From Xiphydria camelus (taxonomy: Eukaryota > Arthropoda > Insecta > Hymenoptera > Xiphydriidae), in NCBI GenBank assembly GCA_963678675.1, contig OY783199.1:14516232-14580231 (forward strand): DNA of 64,000 nt, written 5' to 3'. The translations under genes were made by a program, and so were the position numbers. Positions 21,062-31,836 of this stretch are shown one piece after another. Positions within the stretch are counted from its first letter, which is position 1, and every line of letters starts with the position of its first letter. The notes under the pieces were generated by a model, which was not told the origin of the DNA, ran no database searches, and worked only from the letters and a program-made list of their open reading frames with translations.

Positions 21062-21455
21062 GGGTAAACCACCCAGTTATATATTGGACACTTAAGCATT
21101 TTACAAGACTTGAGACCGTGTTAAAAAGATATTTTTCTACCTAAAGAGATATGAGTGGTGGCTTGTTTTGATTAAAAATATATTGGCTTTACATTCTAGT
21201 AACATACAATTTTAAATTGGAAAGAATATAATTTTCAAGAATAAAAAGCTGGGATAAAGTCAAAAAATTTAGTTATTAGATAGTGTTCTTATTTTCTGGA
21301 AATACTCAGTCCAGTAATTGGACAGTCAAGAACCAATAAGCCAGGTACGGTTTTTGATGATATTTATTAAAGTAAAAACTAGGAATCTTTTTTTTATTTA
21401 TTTAAATCACACTGTCCAATAACTGCAAGGTATCCAATAACTGAGTGGTTTACCC
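21062..21455. mobile_element. GGGTAAACCACCC-ended MITE, copy 1 (no internal insertion)
   Basis: Ends GGGTAAACCACCCAGTTAT and its inverse (GTGGTTTACCC), flanked by TA. Subterminal words (TTGGACA on one side, TGTCCAATAACTG on the other) recur several times. It is the empty-site relative of 61481-62447. Confidence 0.75.
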
Positions 21456-22173
21456 TATATGTATATGCGTATAACCAAAAAAACTATATTGTTAAACAGT
21501 ATAAATATTAATGCCAATTTCACCATTGTGTATCTTCTCAGGAAAGTCCACAATAACATAGTCAACAGTTCTAGAAAAAATTTACCTTTTTACTTTAATG
21601 TTATTTTACTTTAATGTCATTTCTCCCCCCGAGGTGGTATAAATATTTCCTGCTTTAGATTGGATGTTGTGGAATGTTGTCTGGATTGAATGTGTGGATA
21701 ATTCCTCAGATAATGATTACCTATTGTGCAACCTTCATTTTAATTCACAAAAGTATAAGAAATTATCGAGAATATATTATTTATTATTTTAAAAAAGTCT
21801 GAGTTAATACCTTGATGTGATTTAATAAGTCTATATGAAGATTTATTCCGTCATCCATATTAAAGAAAATATAATAAAATATAACTATGCAAGTAACGCA
21901 CAATAAGTTACAATATATTACATACATATCAATTAGTTATCAAAGTGCAATAAAGGACAAACGGTAAAGGAATGAGATGTCTTAAATGGCAAAAATACAC
22001 ACTTACACAAGATACTATCAGGATTAATTGTAATTTGACGATTATTGTTGGGAGTCACTTCAAAAACTTCAATAGTAGAACTATAGTAGGATATACTGTA
22101 AATGATGTTCTATTTACAAGTCGGGCTTTAATAAAAATATTATCTGACGAAAGAAATATTTCGTCAAGTAAAA
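21456..22173. other. No recognisable gene
   Basis: AT-rich. It probably holds decayed sequence of the minus-strand transposon gene whose C-terminal piece is at 22174-22404. I cannot align it. Confidence 0.4.
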
Positions 22174-22404
22174 CTATTCTACCGTCTTTTTTAAAATTGC
22201 GCAGTTGTCGCCGGTTTTAATAGAAAATAGTGTATCTCTACAAAGCAATTTTTGGTAAAACTTGATATCATAATTTGTTTTTAGTAATTTCCCAGTTACC
22301 TGAATCCTATTGGTATTATTATCTGTTAAAGAAATGGTCATCTCTTTTCCTTCATAGATTCTATTAATAACTTGCTGTAAACATTGATTTGGTTTTCTAA
22401 GCAT
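22174..22404 (-). pseudogene. C-terminal fragment of an EnSpm/CACTA-like animal transposase
   Basis: The minus-strand frame reads MLRKPNQCLQQVINRIYEG, the RKPx-x-LQQ(I/V)-x-RI motif near the end of a large animal transposase family whose core is seen at 24848-25757. It is in the expected order and on the same strand, about 2.4 kb downstream once MITEs are taken into account. Confidence 0.6.
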
Positions 22405-22681
22405 GTGTTTTAAAAACCCAAGGTAATTTTCAAAAACAAAGCAACTTATGTCAACCAGAGTATTAAATTTTGTGGAGTCATCAGGTAAATGAATGAGTGA
22501 ATGGACGTTATTATAAATGTAAAACTCTTTTCCATAAATCTCTATTGAATGGGAAACAGATATAATAGTTTTAATAAATCTTTAGCGTATGCATTATAAT
22601 CTGAATTAAGCCTGGGATTAAGAAGAATAGTTATAGCAAATTTTAACATTATTAAATTAGAAAATATACATATGTGTGGGT

Positions 22682-22775
22682 AATAGTATCTTATGTAATT
22701 AGGCGGTAATCCGAGGTTTTTCAGACTGTGTTTAATTAGGTTATAACACGAGGCATGGTGAGGTTACGAGGCTCG
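22682..22775. mobile_element. Half copy of the AATAGTA MITE
   Basis: Matches the left arm at 6608 (AATAGTATCTTATG, GCGGTAATCCGAGG, ACTGTGTTTAATTAG) but lacks the right arm. Confidence 0.7.
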
Positions 22776-23196
22776 CCGAAGTAGCCATCTGGTGGCCAAT
22801 TGGCATATTATTTCGGTGAAAAAAAGTACACGTGCATATGACAGTAATTGTTATATTTTACATAAAAATACATAAAATAATAATAAAATATTAATAATGT
22901 CTGCGTCCAGATTAAGATTTGATTTTCGTTAATACTTTTCCTTACTCTACGTGCCCAAAAATAACTAATTCTAGTAAATACGTACTTCAATTTTGACATG
23001 ATAAGCAGCATGATAAGGCTTGCAAGCATCTTTGGTTTGAGACACCACTTTGCCGGTTAAAGTCACTTCCTATTTTTCTGGATTTTGCACCTCCACTACA
23101 TCAAATACATGATGCGCGTGAAATAATTGTTCCCCCTTCGAATCATTTTTTCCTCGCATACGAGTATTAACTACTGGACAAAAAATCCATATTTAA

Positions 23197-23854
23197 CCCT
23201 TAACTGGTGAGGTGCCTCCGTAAACCCATTTGCGCAGCACGTGCCGCGCGGTCTGTGGGACGGCACCTCACCAGAGTTAAGAGGCTGACACACCCCGTTT
23301 GGAAATGTAAAGCTATATTTTCAACATGGTGCATAAGAACCTTTTGCATTTTCGCCACCACACTTAAAAAATATAAATCTAGAGCCCTATAGAAAAAAAT
23401 ATATAATAATAATAAATTTCTGATTTTGCCGATTGATTACAACAAAAAAATTTTTTTTTCCATAGGGCCCTAGATTTATGTTTTTTAAGTGTGGTGGCGA
23501 AAATACGAAAGGTTCTTATGCACCATCTTGGAAATATTACTTTACAGCCGCGACAATTTTCGGGCATTTTTGTCGCGGCTGTAAAGTAATATTTCCAACA
23601 TGGTGCATAAGAACCTTTCATATTTTCGCCACCACACTTAAAAAACATAAATCTAGGGCCCTATGGAAAAAAAAAATATTTTTTTGTTGTAACCAATCGG
23701 CAAAATCAGAAATTTATTATTATTATATTTTTTTTCTATAGGGCTCTAGATTTATGTTTTTTAAGTGTGGTGGCGAAAATGCAAAAGGTTCTTATGCACC
23801 ATGTTGAAAATATAGCTTTACATTTCCAGACGGGGTGTGTCGGCCTCTTAAGGG
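23197..23854. mobile_element. TTAA-flanked giant foldback (piggyBac-like ends)
   Basis: TTAA at 23193-23196 and 23855-23858. Read inward, CCCTTAAGAGGC-type ends (interrupted on the left by a smaller element) lead into two nearly identical arms of about 290 bp meeting at 23562. The arms contain GTGCATAAGAACCTTT, TTTTCGCCACCACACTT and, within each, a second small palindrome around AGGGCCCTA. CCC...GGG tips on TTAA fit piggyBac. Confidence 0.75.
23204..23276. mobile_element. 73-bp TTAA-flanked mini foldback nested in the previous one
   Basis: CTGGTGAGGTGCC and GGCACCTCACCAG are inverse, with TTAA at 23200-23203 and 23277-23280. Removing it restores the palindrome of the host foldback, so it is the later insertion. 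Confidence 0.7.
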
Positions 23855-23999
23855 TTAATAATTTTAAGCATTTTTTATTATTTATCCCTACTGTTGCCAT
23901 AATAAATTGCACCCAAATGTTACAAATGCCGTCCGGACGAGAGCGTGATTGTCGGCAACAGTAGTACCCTCTCTAGTTTCTGCACAGTCCCTATACAGT

Positions 24000-24460
24000 A
24001 TACGCTAGGAAAAGTACCTCCAATCACCGACGCGCGCGCGACCTCGTGGACATTCCACGCAACTCCAGGGGGATAAGTGAAATGTCATTTTTAAACATAT
24101 TGACCAAGGAACAATTAATTCTCATGCCCTCATTAGCTACGGTGGCGTTTACCCTCGTTAATGAAGGCATTAGGATTTATTAATCATTAGTTAGTACGTT
24201 TAAAAGTAACATTTAAAAATGTCACCAGCGACAGATGTCGAGTCCCTAGGTGTACGGTCATCGGTCTCTTGACAGTTGAACCAGCTTAGTTTTGAGAGTT
24301 TTAAATGAATATAAATTAATTATGAGACTCATAATAATTAACGGATTTAATTACTGACTGTTTCACAGGCTCCATTAGCCACGAATTGGAGTGACAGTCA
24401 CCCTAGAGTTACGAACTCCGACCACCTCGTGGCGCCACTAGAGTTACTTGCCTAGCGTAT
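24000..24460. mobile_element. Relative of the ATAGGCTAGG MITE, with a nested CACCC MITE
   Basis: ATACGCTAGGAAAAGTACCT at the left and ACTTGCCTAGCGTAT at the right match the ends at 9961-10172. The GCGCGCGCGACCTCGTGG and CACCTCGTGGCGCCACTAGA boxes also match. A partial copy of the CACCC MITE (24083-24252) interrupts it. Confidence 0.7.
24083..24252. mobile_element. CACCCG MITE, copy 2 (left end lost)
   Basis: Shares AACAATTAATTCTCATGCCC, TCATTAGCTACGGTGGCG and GTCACCAGCGACAGAT with the copies at 8888 and 38049. The left arm tip is missing. Confidence 0.7.
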
Positions 24461-24847
24461 ATCCCATTGGTAACGCAAGTACTTGAATTTCCCTGACATT
24501 TGATTTTGGTAGTGCTTGGAACGGTGCTGTAGTTAGAGTTGGCTTCAGAAGAGTGCGCTTCATTCTTACGAGCCGTGTTTCGAAACCCGTATGATTATTT
24601 CTCATCACTTCTACACATTATTTACCATTATTTACAAATTCAGTTAATTTCAAGGTTAGACGCTCCGATCTCCCGAATTGACAGTTCCCGGGAAATCAGA
24701 CGTTTTACACTTTTCGCGCTCTCGAAATACGGCTCGTAAGAACGCAGCGCACTCTTCTGAAGCTAACTCTAACTACAGCACTGTTCCAAGCACTACCAAA
24801 GTCAAATGTCTGGGAAATTCAAATACTCTTGCGTTATACCAATGGGA
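24461..24847. mobile_element. ATCCCATTGGTA-ended foldback with 130-bp arms
   Basis: CCCATTGGTAACGCAAGTA, TTTGGTAGTGCTTGGAAC and AGAAGAGTGCGCT on the left are mirrored on the right. It adjoins the 24000-24460 MITE and cuts the EnSpm-like transposase gene next to its FRKPW-like region. Fragments recur at 950, 12830, 13860 and 50180. Confidence 0.75.
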
Positions 24848-25757
24848 CATACTGTAGAAACTGCCTATATTCCGTAGCTTCCCAATGCTCTAACTCCCTT
24901 ATTGACCATGGTTTTCTATTGAAATCATTAGGCCAATATTTCTTTAACAAATCTATTCTTTCTTCAAAAATTGTTAGTTTGTCAGGAGAGAACCTAAAGA
25001 GCCTATGCCGTCTCGTCATAAAAGCAGAAATGTACGCATAATACCGAGACAAACGCAATGCATATAATCAATGGGAAATAATGATATCAAGCCTACCCCT
25101 AAATCGCTCAAAGGTGTAGGACCTCTTGAAAAATCTGGGTATTGCCCTGCAGAAAATCTTTCATCGGTTCTCAATGAACTGTTTAAATTTCAAAAAACCA
25201 TTCTCCTATTGATATATTCTCCTGGTGCACAACATCTATCACAGCCATTATATCCGTTATAACTTTGTAGATCTTATGAACGCACGCGCAGGAGAATCAC
25301 AACAAAAGGATTGACATATAATATTAACTTTTGTGCCTTCAAAGACGACACCATTAAACAAATAATCTTTTAACTCTTTTACAAACTCATTGAAAAAAAC
25401 ATTTATTGGAGGTTTATTAGTTCTACAGTATATGGCCACTGGAAAAGGACATTCACGCTTGAAATCATGTACCCTACATAGAATTGGCCCAAATGATGTC
25501 TTTGTGCTTTTATGTAGTGGTACTCCATCAATGTTAAAATCTAAACGATAAGTATGTAAGGATTTGTGACTATATTTTTTATATAATTTTTCCAGTCCAT
25601 AAAATATTCCAAAATAATAAAATTGTCTATCTCCCATTAATGAAACATCCTTTTTCCATGGCGTACTTGATAAAGTTCTAGCATTTAAAGTAGTATGGTC
25701 ACGAATCGATTTCCAAGATTTAAATATGAAATAATTCTGTATGCAAGCTAATATCAA
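24848..25757 (-). pseudogene. Core of an EnSpm/CACTA-like animal transposase, broken
   Basis: Minus strand. The frame 25757-25257 reads GDRQFYYFGIFYGLEKLYKKY, FNIDGVPLHKS, PFPVAIYCRTNKPP, EFVKELKDYLFNGVVFEG and CQSFCCDSPARAF. In following frames come GYNGCDRCCAPGEYINRR, LRTDERF, PIDYMHCVCLGIMR (about 25255-25050) and NRKPWSIRELEHWEATEYRQ (about 24890). This is the conserved order of a family widespread in insects and cnidarians that I place, with caution, near EnSpm/CACTA: an Asp in IDG, an Asp in CDxPAR, a Cys pair, and DYMHxVCLG. Stops and frame changes show it is dead. Its N-terminus is at 30801-31421, separated by the element at 26371-30792. Confidence 0.7.
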
Positions 25758-26370
25758 TAGAAACCTCGTGGTGCAATTTGGGGTAGATTGACCGTTTAGT
25801 ATGTCTGATAAAAATTAATTACCGAGTAGAAAATAACCCAGAGTCTTATGGGCAAGACATGTTTCCCTTGGGGTTTGTATGTAAAATCCAAGATTAAAAT
25901 ATAAAAAATATACCAAAAAACGGGGAAAAAAAAACAAAAATTTACACCCATTAATGAAAATTATTGACCGTTTGATACTCTAGTTATAACTAATTTCTGC
26001 TTCTCGGTGTTCGGAAATAGCGCGTCGAGTAGATGCGGCAACGTCGCGTCAGTGGAATGGGTTCAAGTGCGCATTTCAGATCTCGTTTTCCCCACGATAC
26101 ACTCAAACGTTTGAGTGTATCGTGGTTTTCTCTACTGGGCCACAAGCCCATTGATAATATGCGTTACCACACATAAAAAGACGCTAGTTAAAGGAGGCAC
26201 ATTATTTGAATAATAAGTGAAAAATAATCAAAATAATCGACTAATTCTTATGGTCATAAATTTTATAATTCACAAAGAGAATTTTCAATTATAAATCATA
26301 GTTTTTTAATGACCTTTTTTACGGACACTCAACAATCACTTCGGAGAGTGACCATACTACTTTAATGGTA
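25758..26370. other. Part of the split transposase locus; no readable coding
   Basis: Between the core at 25757 and the inserted ISL2EU-like element. Two copies of ATTGACCGTTT occur (25785, 25965). A perfect 34-bp palindrome lies at 26092. Otherwise AT-rich. Confidence 0.4.
26092..26125. repeat. Perfect 34-bp palindrome
   Basis: CCACGATACACTCAAAC is followed immediately by its exact reverse complement with no loop. Confidence 0.9.
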
Positions 26371-26823
26371 AAGGGCCTAGCGGAATAAGCATGTGAAATC
26401 TGCTTCCACGTGTATCAGCACCCAATTTATATGATCGATAGGCATCTATGAGAAACTAAATCTCCTAAATTTTTAGACCCCTAATCGCTATATGGGGGGA
26501 GTTATGAGGGGGGGAAGTAAAATCGAAAAACAGCTTTTTCTCCGGAACGGCTCGACCGATTTTCATGAAAAAAATATATGTTACTCTTCTCCTGAAGAGT
26601 CAATTCCAAAAAAATATCTTGAATTTTTTTTTGAAAATTCGCCCGAAAAAAAATTTATGAAGTTTTTAAACAATTTTTTTATGTTATAATTAATCTCGGA
26701 ACCACTCCAATTCTTTTCTTATTTTTTTCTTTGGAATATCCTTAATAACATATAATTTTTCCAATTTCATCGGAAGTGTACCCCACTGAAAAATATTAAC
26801 AAATGTACACGGCTCATCACCTA

Positions 26824-26825
26824 CC

Positions 26826-26858
<33 letters not shown>
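26824..26858. repeat. (TA)n microsatellite in the left arm
   Basis: About 17 TA units; the right arm has only a short ACAGTATATATC-like remnant at the matching place. Confidence 0.85.
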
Positions 26859-26859
<1 letters not shown>

Positions 26860-27102
26860 TGTACACTCACTACAAAGGAATTTTTCCACATTTATATATG
26901 ATAATTCGGCACATGATAATTGTTAATTTTTTGGAACAGTCTTTCAATGCTATTATTTATTTATCTATTATTATTTCAATGCTTCCTTTACTATGAACGA
27001 GCTCGCATCTCACGATACGGGGTGCTTCATTTCTGTAAGTCTTCTGGCCTCTCACTTATAAATACTTACATATAGTTAAAAATACTCGATGAAAAAACAA
27101 TT

Positions 27103-29144
27103 TTAATCCTCGTCACTGTTTTCATCTACTACTGGAACAATTCCATTTTTCATGAACATTTTACTTAGTATTTCAGCTGATCGAATAATTTTTGATAAGT
27201 ATCTTGCATTTGATAAATAATACACAATAGCAGCAATGTGAGAACAGCAGCCAACTGTTCTTCTGCCATTAACACATTCACATGCATAGTTTATTATGCC
27301 AGAAATCCCGATACTGTTAGGTTTGTACCTCATGAAGCATCTATATGATGTCCGAGAAATGTGTCGAGATGGTACTTTGAATTTGAGCACATTTGGTTCA
27401 GCGCCATCACATATTCGAAAACAACTTTTCCATCTTGATCTATCATTTCGGCTAAATACGATACAGCTTGGGAAAGTTGGTATGATCCAGTAAAAAGAGT
27501 CTTCAATTCCTTTTCGGTCATTTCTGGAAAGTCAAGGATTTCGTCAGAAGAGAGAGTTTTGAAAAGAACCTTTCGCCGGATCCAACCTTTCGTCTCTGCC
27601 TCGGTAGCTAGATCATTTTCCGTGCCATTCTGACTGTGCATTCTTTCTAAAATTTCATCCGTGTATTCTACATCAGATTGTAGCCTTTTGCCGTACGAGT
27701 TATTCAAAAATGAGGCAATTCTAAAATAAACTCCAACTTTAGGTATCAGTTTGTTGTCGATTTTGTGATCTAGAAGACGATATTTTTGTTTGAGAATGCC
27801 GTGAACAGATTCAACCACCCAGCGAATTTTAGTCACAAAACGAGATTGGTTAGATTCTTGAGTCGTTAATTGCTTGCGCTTCCCTTTCAAAGCAGGCATC
27901 AATACTCCAAGATGTTTATCTTCGAGATATTGTTTTATATCTCGAAAACCGCGATCGAGTACAAACATATCTTTCTTTTCTAGTAATACACATAAACCAT
28001 TCTCGTCTTGAATGATAGATTCTAGAATTTTTGCATCATTTTCATTGACAGGATAAGGTCCGAGCATATCTACTATGTATCCATTAGTAGTACAAATCGT
28101 AAAAGGCTTGCAGAGAGGAACTTTCTTATGGCCAGAGAAAGATTTTCTTTGGTATTCATTATTTGTACTTTTTTGGTGTCGTGCATAGGTACCATCACAA
28201 ATTAAAAATAAGGAGTCCGCGTTGAACAACTTTTTAGCGATTTTTGTTGTATGGTTTTTCAAAAGGTCGGCTCTGCTAATACTTTTAATACCGAAACGAG
28301 TTGGTAAGATATCATTTTCAAATGATGTAACTGCGCTAGCACAGTAATCAGAAATCGTCTGTTCATGTTCTATACCTAATATAGAAGCTAAAAACTTGTT
28401 GGAATTTCCGGTTCGGAGTTTGAAAAGAAATACAATGAGGGCTTGCATTATAGACCGCGACTCCCTATTTCGCATGGAAACCATCATGTCTCTCAGTTCA
28501 GTAAGATTGTCCAAAGATAGTCCTGTAAATACTTGAATTTGCTCTTCTGAAATACTTGAATCACCAAGTTTATCATACAACATTGAATCACATTTCAAGG
28601 AAAAAGTTTCCATTATCTTTGCTAAGTCTGATACACTGACCTTTGAAGTATTACAATGTACTTTTAAGTTGTTTAGATCCTCTTCGTAAAGCTGGTTCTT
28701 AATCAGATGAGTTCTACAACATCTATTCCCAACTGGAATACAAATTTTTTTCTTCCTGTAACATTGCATTCGTGCTTCGTCAGGAACTACAGTGATATTG
28801 TTTGTGGAGAAATATAAACAACAATATTTATGAGTAGCAACCGTTCTTTCAATCGGAATTTCAACTTACTCCTTAGTTTCATTTGTTTTAAGCGTTACAT
28901 CGAATACTGATCCATCAGACGATGATACGCTTTCTGAATCTGAGTTCTTTTTTTCCTGTTTCTTGTAAATAGAAATTCGACATTTATTACATAACATATC
29001 GTTCACCTTCACCTACCTACCAAGTACAGCAGCATAAGTTTCTGCTTCAGTAGCATTACTGATCTTTTTTTTTCTGCCTGGAATTCGTTTCAAATCAGTT
29101 GCGTCGCATCCAGTACATATTAGTATTTTTCGCAACTTCGGCAT
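27103..29144 (-). pseudogene. ISL2EU-like DDE transposase with C-terminal SWIM finger, nearly intact
   Basis: Exon 1 starts MPKLRKILICTGCD at 29144. A Cys-containing segment NDMLCNKCRISI and THKYCCL...VVPDEARM follows, then a 479-codon frame (28769-27330). The nuclease core has D192 (CDGTYARHQ), D272 (VLDRGFRD) and E320 (IRWVVESVHG). GYIVDMLGPYP and KGKRKQ(L)TTxExNxSRFVTK are family hallmarks. A single frame shift near 27395 leads to the frame 27390-27103 with RYKPNSIGISG and a SWIM-type finger CEC...GCCSH. Breaks seen: the shift near 27395 and an in-frame TAA at 28866, which overlaps a GTAAGT and could instead mark an intron. It cuts and pastes its own element. Confidence 0.82.
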
Positions 29145-29866
29145 GTTTAGATAGCAGTAATGTTTGATGACATTTAGTGAAATACTTAAAGTGAATAATA
29201 AACGACAGAATGGGAAAAGTAACAATGATTCGAACGTTCTTGAGTCACGACAATGAGTAAATCAGATCTGCAGCATCAATCGACTTATTATAGCCATGGG
29301 AACATTCTCTCTCCACTTGTAGTACTTACGCCAATATCCCTGCAGCTGTACTCCTACTCTTCATGCGTGATCATCCACAGTACATCTGATAGGTGGAGAA
29401 TGTACGGAGCAGATGATGTCTATTCGTGATCCCGTTCCTTAGGGTCGAAGCTCCTGAAGCATTTTTGAGGAGAACTTCTGTAGAATCCTTGCACTGCACT
29501 TGACTTGATAGACTCCGTCGGCGAGTTCAACTTACGATGTGTTGCACTACTTTACACTACACTGACTGGGTGACCAAGCTTCGCTGACTGAGAGTTGACT
29601 GCTAGTTGGCTTCTAGTAGACTACCTTAACGCGCATTCAGTTACAATTTATATAGCCTTATGTTGAACAGAAATTGTAAGACGGTGGGGATAGCGTGGGC
29701 TAGTGTGATCCTTCCTTCTTAATGGGTCACTTACTGGAATTCGTTCCCTTAACAATGTTAAATTGTTGTTCCAGGTATAGCGGTACCTGCAGCCCGCGTA
29801 TAGCTCGGAGTGTAATTAGGAGTAAATGAGGATCGGGTTCGATTTAACCGAGGTATAAATTCTGGT

Positions 29867-30792
29867 TACATTTCTCGGACATCATATAGATGCTTCATTA
29901 GGTACAAACCTAACGGTATCGGGATTTCTGGCATAATAAACTATGCATGTGAATGTGCTAATGGCAGAAGAACAGTTGGCTGCTGTTCTCACATTGCTGC
30001 TATTGTGTATTATTTATCAAATGCAAGATACTTATCAAAAACTATTCGACCAGCTGAAATACTGAGTAAAATGGAATCGTTCCAGTAGTAGATGAAAACA
30101 GTAACGAGGATTAAAATTGTTTTTTCATCGAATATTTTTAACTATATGTAAGTATTTATAAGTGAGAAGCCAGAAGACTTACAGAAATGAAGCACCCCGT
30201 ATCGTGAGATGCGAGCTCGTTCATAGTAAAGGAAGCATTGAAATAATAATAGATAAATAAATAATAGCATTGAAAGACTGTTCCAAAAAATTAACAATTC
30301 TCATGTGCCGAATTATCATAAAAGATGAAAAATTCCTTTGTAGTGAGTACAGTATATATCATGTGTACATTTGTTAATATTTTTCAGTGGGGTACACTTC
30401 CGATGAAATTGGAAAAATTATGTTATTAAGGACATTCCAAAGAAAAAAATAAGAAAAGAATTGGAGTGGCTCCGATTAATTATAACATAAAAAAAATGTT
30501 TAAAAACTTCATACATTTTTTTTCGGGCGAATTTTCAAAAAAAAAATTCAAGATATTTTTTTTGGAATCGACTCTTCAAGAAGAGTGACATATTTTTTTT
30601 CATGAAAATCGGTCGAGCCGTTCCGGAGAAAAAGCTGTTTTTCGATTTTACTTCCCCCCCTCATAACTCCTATAGCGATTAGGGGTCTAAAAATTTAGGA
30701 GATTTAATTTCTCATAGATACCTATCGATCATATAAATTCGGTGCTGATACACGTGGGGGCAGATTTCACATGCTTATTCCGCTAGGCCCTT
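29867..30792 (+). repeat. Right arm: inverted duplicate of the transposase 3' end
   Basis: The plus-strand copy of the arm reads on through AACTATGCATGTGAATGTGC, which encodes the CEC part of the SWIM finger, and the 3' flank down to CGCTAGGCCC. The two arms differ by scattered substitutions and small indels. Confidence 0.8.
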
Positions 30793-30800
30793 TGCTATAT

Positions 30801-31421
30801 TCGGGCATGTAGAAAATCAGCCTAACAATTCATTGATGGCTGTATGGTTTATATTGTTTTTAAGAGCCCATTGTCTGAGAAAAGTTGCGGGGGTTTTGAT
30901 TCGACTGATGGTTCGGTCTGTTTAGGGACGTCGTAGATGACATCGGAGGGAAGGATATTTTCTTCATCGGCAAAATTATATTCCGAGAGACCATCATCAA
31001 ATTCTGAACGTGAACTTTCATTGAAATTAAAGCTATCATCAAGGCTATTGTTGTTAATTAATGTCGTTAAATTATTGTCTTGATTACGAGTTTCATCTAT
31101 GAAAACATCCAAAGGTTTATCTGAACAGGGTTTATCTCTTTGACATTCCTGATATTGAGAATAACGGGATTTGTCCAGGTATGAACAAGAGGGTACATCA
31201 GTAATAAATTCTGATGATAATTTATCAGAACTATCGGGATTAGTCGTATTCGTGGAACATTCTTTCAAAATAGTTGCCACGGTTTCATTAAGAACACTAC
31301 TTTTGTGCCTTGAACTTTGTTTACGGTGCTGATGGTAGATGCTGAATTTCCACTTGGATAAATAAACACATACTACACCCAAAAAATTAATGAAAGAATG
31401 TCTTAATCTTCCGGTAAACAC
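30801..31421 (-). pseudogene. N-terminal part of the EnSpm-like transposase
   Basis: A minus-strand frame of 190 codons, acidic and Ser/Asn-rich (SSEFITDVPS..., DEENILPSDV). In the neighbouring frame its end reads FLRQWALKNNINHTAINELL, matching the LR-x-WAL-x-(H)-N-I-x-H-x-A-x-N-x-LL motif that precedes the catalytic core in this family. The core continues on the far side of the 26371-30792 insertion (TLNARTLSSTPW in 25757-25257). So one gene has been split by the ISL2EU-like element. Confidence 0.6.
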
Positions 31422-31836
31422 TATAGACCTTCTATAATAATATGGAAAGGACAGGACAGTTGAAGTCTTAACCTAATCTAAAAATTCGTGAACTCACTGA
31501 CTCTCCTGACTCTGTATACTGTATATATATATATATAATATGTATGTACTATACCACCGCGGTATACCGCGTCTTTGGGTAAGTTGTGGTCATAGGATGA
31601 TATCGCACGTAGCGCTTTGTAGACTGTAGGATGTACGCTATTGGTCGGAGACGCAAGGACGCCGAACGATTGGCTCTGTCTATCGCCAGCAGACGTCAGT
31701 CGTCGCGACAGAAGTTCCCTAGGGCGTAGGCACCTAGCAGATGAGAGGTTGACAGGAGTGTCGTCTTGACCGCGCTCGAGACAACACGCTTCCTTGAAGC
31801 TGTCTCGCTAACCTCTCGTTATGTGTTCCCGTCCAC
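31422..31836. other. Boundary stretch with short palindromes; possible LINE 5' UTR
   Basis: Holds a short (TA)n near 31524 and ACCGCGGTATACCGCG, a small palindrome near 31556. From about 31640 the sequence becomes GC- and CT-rich like the I-type LINE that follows, so it may be that LINE's 5' untranslated region. The exact LINE start is not visible. Confidence 0.4.

Larger units (their letters stand above)
26371..30792 (-). mobile_element. ISL2EU/Harbinger-like DNA transposon with ~0.9 kb inverted arms
   Basis: AAGGGCCTAGCGGAATAAGC at 26371 is mirrored at 30792. The inverted identity continues for about 990 bp on the left (to about 27358) and 925 bp on the right (from about 29867). The transposase gene lies on the minus strand between and partly inside the left arm. 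The right arm carries an inverted second copy of the 3' end of the gene, including the SWIM finger. It is inserted in the minus-strand EnSpm-like transposase locus. I could not define a clean target duplication. Confidence 0.82.

Noticed and set aside
23379..23741. Two opposite frames starting MFFKCGGEN
   Set aside because: Mirror images produced by the giant foldback 23197-23854.
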